From assembly GCA_029261135.1 (NCBI GenBank), contig JAJDBX010000065.1, forward strand, positions 22,725 to 86,724: a stretch of DNA of 64,000 bases, written 5' to 3'. Made by a program: the position numbers and the translations under genes. Shown in pieces: positions 17,377 to 27,079 of this stretch. The notes below the pieces were generated by a model. That model saw nothing but the letters and a program-made list of their open reading frames with translations, ran no database searches and was not told the origin of the DNA. The stretch is from Nitrospirota bacterium (GTDB lineage Bacteria; Nitrospirota; Nitrospiria; SBBL01; JAADHI01). Position 1 is the first letter of the stretch; each line of letters opens with the position of its first letter.

Positions 17377-20300
17377 ATGAATCAGAGTGCTAGCCAGCTT
17401 GTCATTATTATTCTGATCTTTGTTCGAATTGCCTCAGGAGAAAACCTTCCCTCTGAGTCGATTCAAACTTTGATTGCGGACGGCGTTCAGTTAATGGATG
17501 AAAATAAATGGCAAGATGCTGTTGATTATTTTGAAGGCTTGTTGCGGTCGCATCCAGATGAACCCGAGATTTATTTTCGACTTGGGATTAGCTATACGGG
17601 CATAAACGCGTTTGAAAATTCAATGGATGCATTTAGAAATACGATTCGACTTAATCCTCGTAAAATTGAAGCCTATCTTCGATTAGCAGGTCTTGTAGAA
17701 GGCTTTAAGCAGTTACCTGAAGCACTTCGGCTTTATGAAAAGGTTATTTCTCTTAATCCTTCTGGAAATCAGGTGGAGGTGAGTCGATTTAAAATTCAAA
17801 TGCTCAAGGGAATTATTGAAGCTCAGGAAGGAAATTTTGTGGAAGCCTTACTTTTTTTTAAAGCGGCAGAAAAAATTGCACCTGTTCATCCGCCTGTCCA
17901 TTATAATAAGGGACTTATTTATCTCAATCTAGGAGATGAACAATCAGCTGAGGAGGCTTTTAAAAAAGTAATCTCTTTAGATCCCAATTATCAAGATGCC
18001 TATATCAAGCTGGGTGTTCTTTTTGAAAAACAGGGGAAGATTGATGTGGCTTTGAGTCTGTTACTAAAAGCCTTCGAGCTTCAACCAGAAACGCTAGGTG
18101 CTCAGATCGCGAGAAGTAAGATCCCTGTACTTCGAGGGCGATTACTTGCCCGTCGTGGGCGTCTTGATGAAGCGCTTGAAATTTTTTTAGCTGCGCTTTC
18201 ATTTTCATCAGAACAGTCCGCTTTGTACTACAATATTGGTCTCATCTTTCTGAATAAAAAGATGCCTAAGGAAACAGAAGAAGCTTTTTTAAAAGTTCTT
18301 TCTATAGATCCGATGCATCAGGATGCCTACCTCAACCTTGGGAACCTCTACGAAAGTCAGGGGCGTTTTGAAGATGCACTGAAGGTTTTTGTCCGCGCGG
18401 TACAAATTGATCCACGGACTATGGGAGGCTTCACTGCCAATAAAAAAATTCCATTGCTTCAGGGAAGTGCACTTGCCAAGAGTGGGCGATTTGAAGAAGC
18501 GCTAGCTGTTTTTCAGCAAGCCTTGACTTTTTCACGAGAGCAGGCGGCCATTTATTTTAATATGGCGCGAATCTACCTTCAAATCAATGACATCGACGCA
18601 GCAGAACAAGCCTTCCTTGAAACAGTCGAACATAACCCGAAACACCAGAGAGCCTATATTTTTTTAGGAGGGCTTTATGATCAACAAGGGAAATATAAAG
18701 AAGCTCTGAATGCCTATGAAGCGGCTTTTGTCGTTGATAAAACAAGCACACAAGGGAAAAATGCCTTAGTGAGTTCGTTCACCGTCAAAGGCAAACTGGC
18801 CATGGATTCCGAACAATATGAAAAGGCCCTGAAGTGGTTTGAGAAAGCGGCTGAATTTCAGCCAGAAAATCCGGTCAATTTTTTTAACCTCGGGGCCTAT
18901 CATCAGCAATTAAATAACCTCGAATTCGCAGCCTTGGCTTTTGAAAAAGTGATTACTTTGGATCCAAAAGATAGCAATGCCTCTATGGCACTGATCAAGA
19001 TTCGGGTTCATCAAACCATCGCGCGGGGTCGAAAAGAGAATTTCAAGGATGCAGGAAATATTTTACAGGCTTTACTTCAAATCGCCCCTCAACATAAAAA
19101 GCTTATCTTCCAATTGCTTTCTCAAAATATAGAAGCGGGAAGAGAGGGTTCGGTTTCAAAAGAAGTGTCGGCGATTGAGGACTATGAATGGCTTATTCCT
19201 TTGGTAGAGAAAGACCTTCAATCATTTTTTAAGGCCCGTTTTCATCTGCTTAAGGGTGTTGTTTTGGGCCGAGAAGGTGACATTGAGGGGGCAAAAGAGC
19301 AATTTGAGTTACTCATCCAAAACAACCCTCGAGAGCCAATGGGGTATTTTAACTTAGGTTTTGGTGCGCTTCGTCGAAAACAAGCGGAGGCTGCTCTTGT
19401 TTATTTTACAATTACGGTTCTCCTTGCACCCAAGGATCAAGCCAAGCGATTTCGATTGGCTTCTCTCCATGAAGAAATGGGCCTTCTTCAAAAAGCACGT
19501 GCGCTTTATGAGATCATTTTGGCAGATAAAACCGTAAAGGGCACTTTTCGGAAAGAGGTTGAGGAACGCCTTGTTCATCTTTTTACGACGGTGACACTCG
19601 GCTATGATGTGACGATAGACAATAATATTAACTTGAGCAAATCCCCTGCCGATGACGTCATTTCTGCTGTCTTTGGGCAATATCAGCACTGGGTTGATTT
19701 TGGGCATGGTCGTGTGGGCGGGCTTCGTTTTACGCCGCGAATATCGAGTTTTTTAGAAGAGCAAATCTCATTTATCAGTGCGCGAACCCAACTATTGTAT
19801 GAATGGAGGGGATATCAGAAGAAAAAAACACTTGAGTATCAATATGCGATGAACTTCTTTGAGGGATCGGCATCGGGCCAGACTCATGAGTTGGGATTCA
19901 ATGGCTTCTCAAGTATTGGAGAAACCACAAATTTTTTAGGAGATGTGAAGTTCATATTTTCCGATAATACGAGTAGCAACAATTTAGATGCCTATCAACC
20001 TTCGGTTTCCGGAACCGTCTTGTTCAATCAGTGGGCGGGGGGGCAACTTTCACTCGGCTCAAGCCTTTCCGCAAATTTAAGCGCAGAATCCAGTGGAGAT
20101 AATTTGTCTTTCTATGCGGCTTCTCCATCCATTGGTTATAACCGCTCATTGTTTCCCGGTATTCGAATGAATACCTCTTATGATTACACATTTAAAGATT
20201 ACATTAATCAAGAACAAGGGTTTTCTAAAAAAAGGATAACGCATAGCCATTCTGTTCGTTTAGGGATGACGTTTTTCTTGGAAAGAGGAATACAGTTTTT

Positions 20301-20475
20301 TATAAATGGGACTTGGGTCGTGAATGAATCCAACCTTCCTCCTGCCCCTCCCGCTGTGGTTCCGGTCAATATTAGAGATTCTCAGACGGAGGATGCGCTA
20401 TCTACGGGTGGTGTCAGCGCGCCGGGCAGTTATAAAAAGCTTGTGGGATCGCTCGGGCTACGGATTACATTTTAA
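17377..20475 (+). CDS. Periplasmic TPR scaffold fused to a C-terminal outer-membrane beta-barrel
   Basis: The preferred ATG at 17377 gives 1032 aa with a signal peptide (SASQLVIIILIFVRIASG). The frame also opens at 17332 inside the previous gene. Residues ~20-730 hold around fifteen tetratricopeptide repeats (for example EIYFRLGISYTGINAFENSM and YYNIGLIFLNKKMPKETEEA). From ~745 the sequence becomes barrel-like, with strands such as VGGLRFTPRISSFLEEQISF, and it ends LVGSLGLRITF. A TPR domain joined to a barrel is the architecture of PelB and BcsC, which carry exopolysaccharides across the outer membrane, but no synthase is encoded nearby. The neighbouring lipoproteins suggest a surface-assembly role instead. 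Substrate unknown. Confidence 0.78.
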   Translation: MNQSASQLVIIILIFVRIASGENLPSESIQTLIADGVQLMDENKWQDAVDYFEGLLRSHPDEPEIYFRLGISYTGINAFENSMDAFRNTIRLNPRKIEAYLRLAGLVEGFKQLPEALRLYEKVISLNPSGNQVEVSRFKIQMLKGIIEAQEGNFVEALLFFKAAEKIAPVHPPVHYNKGLIYLNLGDEQSAEEAFKKVISLDPNYQDAYIKLGVLFEKQGKIDVALSLLLKAFELQPETLGAQIARSKIPVLRGRLLARRGRLDEALEIFLAALSFSSEQSALYYNIGLIFLNKKMPKETEEAFLKVLSIDPMHQDAYLNLGNLYESQGRFEDALKVFVRAVQIDPRTMGGFTANKKIPLLQGSALAKSGRFEEALAVFQQALTFSREQAAIYFNMARIYLQINDIDAAEQAFLETVEHNPKHQRAYIFLGGLYDQQGKYKEALNAYEAAFVVDKTSTQGKNALVSSFTVKGKLAMDSEQYEKALKWFEKAAEFQPENPVNFFNLGAYHQQLNNLEFAALAFEKVITLDPKDSNASMALIKIRVHQTIARGRKENFKDAGNILQALLQIAPQHKKLIFQLLSQNIEAGREGSVSKEVSAIEDYEWLIPLVEKDLQSFFKARFHLLKGVVLGREGDIEGAKEQFELLIQNNPREPMGYFNLGFGALRRKQAEAALVYFTITVLLAPKDQAKRFRLASLHEEMGLLQKARALYEIILADKTVKGTFRKEVEERLVHLFTTVTLGYDVTIDNNINLSKSPADDVISAVFGQYQHWVDFGHGRVGGLRFTPRISSFLEEQISFISARTQLLYEWRGYQKKKTLEYQYAMNFFEGSASGQTHELGFNGFSSIGETTNFLGDVKFIFSDNTSSNNLDAYQPSVSGTVLFNQWAGGQLSLGSSLSANLSAESSGDNLSFYAASPSIGYNRSLFPGIRMNTSYDYTFKDYINQEQGFSKKRITHSHSVRLGMTFFLERGIQFFINGTWVVNESNLPPAPPAVVPVNIRDSQTEDALSTGGVSAPGSYKKLVGSLGLRITF

Positions 20476-20541
20476 CGGGTGGATATGTCAAAAAATCGAT
20501 CTATAATAAAACCCTTGTCATGCAGGGAGGGGTTTCAAAAA

Positions 20542-23283
20542 ATGCTGTTGTGCCCATTTTTACAACGGACAGCGCTTGTGATGGGCTTCACACTGCTTAT
20601 GTCCTGCAGTGATGGTGTCCAAACCAATAAAACTATTGCGCTTGCATCCAAGGATGGAGGGACATCAGGCGGTGAGATTAATGGTACTTTAGAAGTGCAG
20701 GTTTTTGATGATACCGTCCGTTTCCCTATGCCTGGCGTTCATGTCGCTTTAGGCGGTAGCGGTACGCGGTTTGAAACAACCAACGGCCAAGGCATTGCCA
20801 CCTTCAGAGATGTTTTCGGCCCGCAAGATATTCATGTGTATCACTGTCTGGGTTGTGACGATGATGTGGCTCTGCCACTTCGGTTTCGCGTCTCCTCATT
20901 TTATCAAGTAAATGCAAATCACATCTCCGTTTCTTTATTGAGCCAAGCACCTGCTGCTTCGGACGCCACCATTCAGGGAAAAGTGTCTGATGTCGAAAAA
21001 GATCAAACGACATTCTTAATGGCAATGGATCGTCTGGGCTCTTTCGAAACCTTTGGCCCGACGAAGTCCGTCACCTATCAGCAAATTGATTTTAATGACC
21101 AGGGTCTCACTTTTTTGTATTCCAAGGATATTGATGCTTGGGCAGAGGAGGTCGACAAATATAATAAAGCAAAAGATAGTGAGGCGGAAGACTTTACTCA
21201 AATTTTTGGTGAAACGGCGGTACTAGGAAAAGTCGGGCAAGCGGGAATTCGTATCTCCGCAAGATATTTTCGCGGAGACGATGCAGGGCAGGTGTATTAC
21301 TTTGATGCAAACGGGAAGCTCGATCTGGATTTAGAGTCAACGTCCAAGGATGGACGCTTCCTTTTTCTTAAATTGACTCCGGGGAATGACCTAGTGGTCT
21401 CTGCAATCAACCGTGGTACGGGTGTCGGTTTACGGTATTTACATCTGCCCTTGGATGGGGCTATTGTTTTTTCCTTACCAATCCAGCCCCTTTTCAGCTT
21501 TGTCCGCTTGTCGGGGCGAGTTGTGGCTTATCGACATGATTACCGTGAGGAAGAGGAAAAAGGGGTGCTCAGCAACAATAACATTGGTGTTCCACGCGCA
21601 TTTATAAATTTTTCAGGGGGACGCCCGAACGAAATTGTCCTTTCCAATGAAGGCGCTATTTCCGGAAATTACCAGATCGGAGGACGACTTCCCAATAGCC
21701 GCTATATCGTCATTATTACGGGAAGTAGTTCTTTTCGGGCAACGGATCAGGAAGTTTCTTTTTCGGATCGCTCAAAGTTGAATTATCCTTTGACCGTCGT
21801 TCCGTTAAGTCTTGTGACGAACATCATCAGGCAAGCCCAGATTCCGGACACGGCTCGGGCGGGAGAAGATGGGGTGATCCCCAACAGGTCGGGTCCTTTA
21901 CCTGGGAATGGAGAGATGCTTGGCCGGGTATTGGAGAAAACGACACCGGCAGCCATAGATGCGAATGGGGACCCAAAGGTGCAAGCATTGTCAAATGCCT
22001 TCATTTCAGTGACAGATGAGATGGGAGTGAGCGTCGGAAAAGCCTATGCGATTGACAGCAACCATAACATCATCTGTAATTTTGAGGTGTCCACCTGTAC
22101 AACGGATGCTTCCGGTGGGTTTATGGTCTTTGATTTGCCCACAACTCAGGGTTTGGATGTTTATACCATTCGTGCCAATGAAGTGAACGCGGATGGCACC
22201 TTAATAGATCGACAAACCATTGTGCTTTATTCAAACCGGGTGAGATTGGTGGATTTACTCAAACGGGGAGGGAGTTCGACGACGATTGCTAGCCCTCTTA
22301 ATGTGACAGGGGCCGGGAACAAGGCCATCAAAGATGTCTCGCTCTCTCTAGTCGGTGGCACACTGGCCTGTGGAGTACTTTGTGTCACAGATGCCTCTGG
22401 GAATGTCGCGATTAATAACACAAGCCATCAAGAGGGAGACTATTGGATAAAGATGGAAAAAGGAAATGGCGGGGGAGATTTTGAGATTCCGATCCAAGCC
22501 TCGAAACGGCGCTTAGGCTTTACTGCCTTTCGTATTGGATCGAATGATGAAGATTACAATATTTCCCTTCGCTCGGGTCAAGGTCCGTTAGCTCCTGTAG
22601 GACGACTTAAATTTGAGGTTGGTTTTGAAGAGACGCCCAAATTTATTGAAAGCATAGGGAACCTTTCCTTGCCTTTTCCTTACACAGATGATGATATCGT
22701 CATGGTTTCCATCGGTGCGATTGTTCCTGCAGGTCGTGTTTTTATCGGCACAGATACTGGGATATTAACGGGCACAGGGTCATCACAATATCGTGTCCGT
22801 TCCACAGAGACAGAAGGGACACAATCTTATTTCGCAGCCGCATTAGTTGAGGATTCGGATGGAAACAACAGTTATATTTTGACGCAGGGGCTTCAGGAAA
22901 TTCCTGAGACCTTGGACTTGGTTCTCCCGCCGCCCCCGACCCAAATTTTACCAGCGGATGAAAGTACCAATGTGGGTTTAACGCCGACATTGTCGTGGGT
23001 TCCGAATGCCGGACCCGTAGACCTTTATCTGGTTGATCTCTTGACAGAATCAGGCGATCGACTTTGGCGGGCATGGGTGCCGGGAAGCTTACAATCCATT
23101 ACCCTCCCCACTTTTCCTGTGGAGGGTACGACGCTTCCTAATCCCATTGTCTCAGGAGAATCAGTGGTTTGGAAGGTTGATGCCATTCGCGCCAATAATT
23201 TTTCATTTCATGATTTCAATGTTCAGGAACTACACACAAAAATTGTGGATAGAGCCTTCTCGACCTCAGGGTTTACACCTTAG
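20542..23283 (+). CDS. Large lipoprotein with carboxypeptidase-regulatory/Cna-B-like beta-sandwich domains
   Basis: The ATG at 20542 follows an excellent GGGAGGGG and yields a 913-aa lipoprotein with the lipobox LLMSC. The frame could begin at 20485, but that would place an unusual 19-residue extension ahead of the signal peptide. The mature part is a chain of beta-sandwich modules: an early carboxypeptidase-regulatory-like domain (VFDDTVRFPMPGVHVALGG ... TTNGQGIATFRDV), more such modules in the middle (ISVTDEMGVSVGKAYAID and GNKAIKDVSLSLVGGT), and a C-terminal Ig/FN3-like domain (TQILPADESTNVGLTPTLSW). It is probably surface or periplasmic and may be structural or adhesive. It lies between the TPR/barrel gene and another giant lipoprotein. 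Confidence 0.75.
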   Translation: MLLCPFLQRTALVMGFTLLMSCSDGVQTNKTIALASKDGGTSGGEINGTLEVQVFDDTVRFPMPGVHVALGGSGTRFETTNGQGIATFRDVFGPQDIHVYHCLGCDDDVALPLRFRVSSFYQVNANHISVSLLSQAPAASDATIQGKVSDVEKDQTTFLMAMDRLGSFETFGPTKSVTYQQIDFNDQGLTFLYSKDIDAWAEEVDKYNKAKDSEAEDFTQIFGETAVLGKVGQAGIRISARYFRGDDAGQVYYFDANGKLDLDLESTSKDGRFLFLKLTPGNDLVVSAINRGTGVGLRYLHLPLDGAIVFSLPIQPLFSFVRLSGRVVAYRHDYREEEEKGVLSNNNIGVPRAFINFSGGRPNEIVLSNEGAISGNYQIGGRLPNSRYIVIITGSSSFRATDQEVSFSDRSKLNYPLTVVPLSLVTNIIRQAQIPDTARAGEDGVIPNRSGPLPGNGEMLGRVLEKTTPAAIDANGDPKVQALSNAFISVTDEMGVSVGKAYAIDSNHNIICNFEVSTCTTDASGGFMVFDLPTTQGLDVYTIRANEVNADGTLIDRQTIVLYSNRVRLVDLLKRGGSSTTIASPLNVTGAGNKAIKDVSLSLVGGTLACGVLCVTDASGNVAINNTSHQEGDYWIKMEKGNGGGDFEIPIQASKRRLGFTAFRIGSNDEDYNISLRSGQGPLAPVGRLKFEVGFEETPKFIESIGNLSLPFPYTDDDIVMVSIGAIVPAGRVFIGTDTGILTGTGSSQYRVRSTETEGTQSYFAAALVEDSDGNNSYILTQGLQEIPETLDLVLPPPPTQILPADESTNVGLTPTLSWVPNAGPVDLYLVDLLTESGDRLWRAWVPGSLQSITLPTFPVEGTTLPNPIVSGESVVWKVDAIRANNFSFHDFNVQELHTKIVDRAFSTSGFTP

Positions 23284-23293
23284 GAGCAGTAAT

Positions 23294-26200
23294 ATGGTTC
23301 GTTTAACAAAACGGAATATGATGGCCTTTATACAGAAAGCTGTCTTTATGCTTGTTCTATTTTCACTGTCTTTTTTGATGGGATGCATAGATGATGACCC
23401 TGATCCTTCAAGCCTTTTACTTTCGAACAACATTCCAGTGGCAGATGCCGGGCCGGATCAAAACATTCTTGAAAATGGTGTGACGGTACAGTTAGACGGG
23501 TCAAATAGCAGTGATCCGGAGGGTGATCCCATCAGCTATCAATGGATCATCCTGGAATCGCCTCGTGGCAGTTCAGCGCCGCTCAATGATAATACAACCG
23601 AATCTCCGAACTTTTTTGCCGATGTGGATGGGACATATCGCGTCGAGCTTGTGGTAATTGAAGTGCCCGAAATTGATACGACAGCGCAGGTAGATGTCCC
23701 CTTTTCGGATCAGGGGCAAAGAAGTGAACCGGATGAAGTGGTGATTACGGTCGGTGCGCCGGGGCCTTTTACAGAGAGTGGCAATAAGCTCATGTTGGAT
23801 GGAAGCCATTTTGCCCGTTCAGCCATCTCAATGGCCTTTGGCGGGACGATGGATTTGACCGCAGAAGGATGGTTTAACCTGACCTCCCTCCCGACTACGG
23901 GAAACGAGGCCTTTCTTTTTGGAAAAAAAGGAGTTTTTGAAGTGGTAGTGACACCTGCTTTGGATGTTCAAGGCCGTCTCTATCCGGCTTCAGGCGCTAC
24001 AAAAGTGCTCACTGCCGTGAGTAAAGTTGCGCTCACTGAGTGGCATCATATTGCCTTATTTCTTGATCGAAGTAGCAAGCAAACTTATATTGCTTTAGAT
24101 GGCATTATTTCTACCCCGGAGGCTCCTCCCGGCGAGTTGGCGCAAAATGTGAATCGTTTTACCATGGGCAGTCCCGATGGTCTGAACCTTTGGGTGGGCA
24201 TGGCGGATGAAGTTCGGGTGACACAAGATGTTCGTTATCGTGCATCCGCGACGGCGGCCGCCGCCAATTTTGATCCGCCCCTCGAACTTTTAATTCCAGA
24301 CTCGCCTTTTATCGACGGGGCCAGAAACACGGTGCATGTGCTCTATCATTTTGATGCGGTCGCGGGTTCTTTCCGTTTTAGTGATTTCTCTCTAAGACTC
24401 AACGATCTTTTCTTAGTCGGCCTCACGGGGTTTCAGCCCTTTGGCAGAATGCTTACCGGCAGACAAAACCATACCGCAACGGGAAGCAGCCAGATTAGCT
24501 CTGAAAGAACCATTACTTGGCAAACGGATAATCCATCAAATTCTCAACTTGAATATGGGACTTCTACATCATTAGGGACGTTTTCAGCTCTCTTGGATAG
24601 CGCACCCAATGAGGTGACGAGTCACAGCATCACCATTGATCTTGCCACTGCCTTTCCAAGTCTTGTAATAGACAAAGACACAACCATCTATTATCGTGTG
24701 AGCAGCAAAAATTCAGCCAATCCAGTGACAATCTCACCCATAGCACCGGCAGTATTCTCCTTTAAGCCTGCAGATACTGTAGGTCCTGTGATTTCAACTC
24801 CTTCATCCGGGATTCCCACAAGTACGGGGACAACGATTACATGGACGACAGATGAGGGAGCTACATCGAAGATTGACTATGGCCGCTCAGGAAATTTCGG
24901 TAGTGTTTCAGAAAATCTGGCCAGTTTTACGACAAGCCACAGCCATGCGCTCACTGGACTTACTCAGTCGGCCATCTATTTTTACCGTGTTATTAATGTC
25001 GATACATCCGGAAATGCCTCGATATCCAGTATCGGCACTTTTACTACCGTCGCGGATGGTGACACAACACCACCAGTGATTACTGTTGATCCTGCATTAA
25101 CCGCCACACATATTACAGACGTAAGCATTGGATGGACGACGGACGGAAACGCAACTGCCCAGGTCGAGTATGGGCTGGATACGACCTATGGTAGTTTTTC
25201 TACACTTGATAGCAGTCCCGATGCCACAGTTCAAGGTCGTTCCATTGAGGGGCTTTCCCCTGGTACGCTTTATAGCTACAGAGTGATCAGTGCAGATGAC
25301 AAAGGCAATACCGTGACATCTGATAACTTTACTTTCACAACGCTTGCCGCGACCAGTGCCGCAGACTCGACTGCTCCGGTGATTACGATAGCTCCGCTTG
25401 CGACAGCAAGCAAGGCGACGACCTCTGAGATGACGATTACTTGGAAAACAGATGAGGCTGTAACATCCCGAGTGGAGTATAAGTTAAATTCGGATATAAG
25501 TTATACCTCCTCTCCCGTGAGCACGACCTTGACGACAAGTCAGAGTCACACGCTGTCTAATCTTGCCACTGGAACGCTTTATGATTACCGGGTCGTCAGT
25601 CTTGATGCCGTTGTCCCAACTCCTAATCAGGACCTTACCTCTGGGCTGACATTTACTACTCCGTCGACCCTCGCCGCACCGGTGATCTCAAGTGTTTCTG
25701 CTGTGAAAGATCAGCGGATTTGGATTTCGGGAGGGATTGATAACGGAGGAAACCCGATTGAGCAAAGTGAAACGATCAACCAAAATGGAGAGGTGAGCAG
25801 CGACGCATCGGTATCCGTGACGGTGATCGGTTCTGTGATTGGTGAAGCGGTGGGTGTGGGAGATGGCATCAATACCAATTTCTCTTTAGCCCTCCAGTTC
25901 AAAAATATTGAAGAAAGTTCACTGACTGTTTCGGGCGGGGGCGTGACGGCCACAGACAATGGCGCCGGAGTTTTGACCGGAACGGGTGTTGCCTCAGGAT
26001 CGACGGTTGATTATGAGGCGGGCGTGGTGACCCTGATCTATGACAGCGCACCTGGCATCAACATATCCATTACGTCAAACTACGATTATGATAAGGGAAG
26101 CAGCGGCCTTTTTAATCACACGGCCACCCGATTGCCCGATGGGAGAGTGCTTATCGCGGGTGGGGAGAATTCCGACCGGGATCCGCTCAACAATGTCTTT

Positions 26201-26992
26201 GTCTTTACCCCCGATCCCAATCGGGCTGGGGAAGGCACGGTGGCATCCATTGTTCCGCTTAATGAAGCACGCCGTTTTCACACCTCAAGCCTCAGGGAAG
26301 ATGGATCGGTCATCATTGCGCTTGGCGAGGATGAAACCAATACCGGTCTCCCATCGACATTGAATACCTTTGAGGTACTAGAAGAAGTTTCTGGCACATT
26401 CTTTCACATGACGCCGCCAACGAATCATACTATTCCTTCGAAACTTCACCGCGCGATTTACCCCAAGGAATGTGATGAGGACTCCAGTCAAATTGATCTG
26501 CTAATTGTTGGTGGATTTGATGCGGGAAATGTGCCAACTGTTGGGAGTCCGGCTATGCTTACTGCCAGGGTTCGGCATGCGATTACTTGCCTGTCCAATG
26601 GGACAATCCTCGTCACAGGGGGGATTAGTGATACGGGCTTCATTTTAAATACAGCAGAAGTGTATGACCCAAGTTCGGGGATTTATACTGCTCTGGGTGA
26701 AACAATGGATACGCCTCGTGCCGATCACACCGCCACACTTTTGCCGGATAACACGGTTTTGATTGCTGGTGGATTCAATCAATTCGGCCAAGCCTTGCTG
26801 AGCGCTGAAATTTATGATCTCAGTACGAATAAATTTACTCTGCTTGAGACGACCTCAATGAGTCAAGGCCGGTTCGGGCATCGTGCGCTGCTCTGGACGG
26901 ATTTTATTACAGGGAATCGAGGGGTCTTGATTATTGGCGGGGCGGACAATGGGGGTGCCCCGATTGACCTGCTCGAAATTTACTTTCCTTAA
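23294..26992 (+). CDS. Giant multidomain lipoprotein: PKD, LamG-like, FN3-like repeats and Kelch propeller
   Basis: The ATG at 23294 follows TTAGGAGC right after the previous stop and gives 1232 aa. The signal peptide ends in the lipobox LMGC. Domains in order: a PKD module near residues 45-130 (PVADAGPDQNILENG, GSNSSDPEGDPISYQW); a concanavalin/LamG-like domain near 165-330 (LTEWHHIALFLDRSSKQTYI); four FN3/purple-acid-phosphatase-like repeats (TITWTTDEGATSKIDYG, SIGWTTDGNATAQVEYG and others); then about five Kelch-type repeats from ~930 onwards (HTATRLPDGRVLIAGG, DHTATLLPDNTVLIAGG). It is likely a surface-exposed adhesin or binding protein, and the last gene of the 16.5-27 kb unit. Confidence 0.82.
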   Translation: MVRLTKRNMMAFIQKAVFMLVLFSLSFLMGCIDDDPDPSSLLLSNNIPVADAGPDQNILENGVTVQLDGSNSSDPEGDPISYQWIILESPRGSSAPLNDNTTESPNFFADVDGTYRVELVVIEVPEIDTTAQVDVPFSDQGQRSEPDEVVITVGAPGPFTESGNKLMLDGSHFARSAISMAFGGTMDLTAEGWFNLTSLPTTGNEAFLFGKKGVFEVVVTPALDVQGRLYPASGATKVLTAVSKVALTEWHHIALFLDRSSKQTYIALDGIISTPEAPPGELAQNVNRFTMGSPDGLNLWVGMADEVRVTQDVRYRASATAAAANFDPPLELLIPDSPFIDGARNTVHVLYHFDAVAGSFRFSDFSLRLNDLFLVGLTGFQPFGRMLTGRQNHTATGSSQISSERTITWQTDNPSNSQLEYGTSTSLGTFSALLDSAPNEVTSHSITIDLATAFPSLVIDKDTTIYYRVSSKNSANPVTISPIAPAVFSFKPADTVGPVISTPSSGIPTSTGTTITWTTDEGATSKIDYGRSGNFGSVSENLASFTTSHSHALTGLTQSAIYFYRVINVDTSGNASISSIGTFTTVADGDTTPPVITVDPALTATHITDVSIGWTTDGNATAQVEYGLDTTYGSFSTLDSSPDATVQGRSIEGLSPGTLYSYRVISADDKGNTVTSDNFTFTTLAATSAADSTAPVITIAPLATASKATTSEMTITWKTDEAVTSRVEYKLNSDISYTSSPVSTTLTTSQSHTLSNLATGTLYDYRVVSLDAVVPTPNQDLTSGLTFTTPSTLAAPVISSVSAVKDQRIWISGGIDNGGNPIEQSETINQNGEVSSDASVSVTVIGSVIGEAVGVGDGINTNFSLALQFKNIEESSLTVSGGGVTATDNGAGVLTGTGVASGSTVDYEAGVVTLIYDSAPGINISITSNYDYDKGSSGLFNHTATRLPDGRVLIAGGENSDRDPLNNVFVFTPDPNRAGEGTVASIVPLNEARRFHTSSLREDGSVIIALGEDETNTGLPSTLNTFEVLEEVSGTFFHMTPPTNHTIPSKLHRAIYPKECDEDSSQIDLLIVGGFDAGNVPTVGSPAMLTARVRHAITCLSNGTILVTGGISDTGFILNTAEVYDPSSGIYTALGETMDTPRADHTATLLPDNTVLIAGGFNQFGQALLSAEIYDLSTNKFTLLETTSMSQGRFGHRALLWTDFITGNRGVLIIGGADNGGAPIDLLEIYFP

Positions 26993-27079
26993 TCAAAATG
27001 TCTTTACATTAAACAATTCATTTTATCGTCGAAATTTGCATTAGCACATCATTTCATCATTGTGGTATGAATACGCTGA

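Noticed and set aside
17377..20475. Exopolysaccharide exporter (PelB/BcsC) assignment for the TPR-barrel protein
   Set aside because: Architecture is similar but no glycosyltransferase, synthase or other polysaccharide gene is adjacent; left as function unknown.
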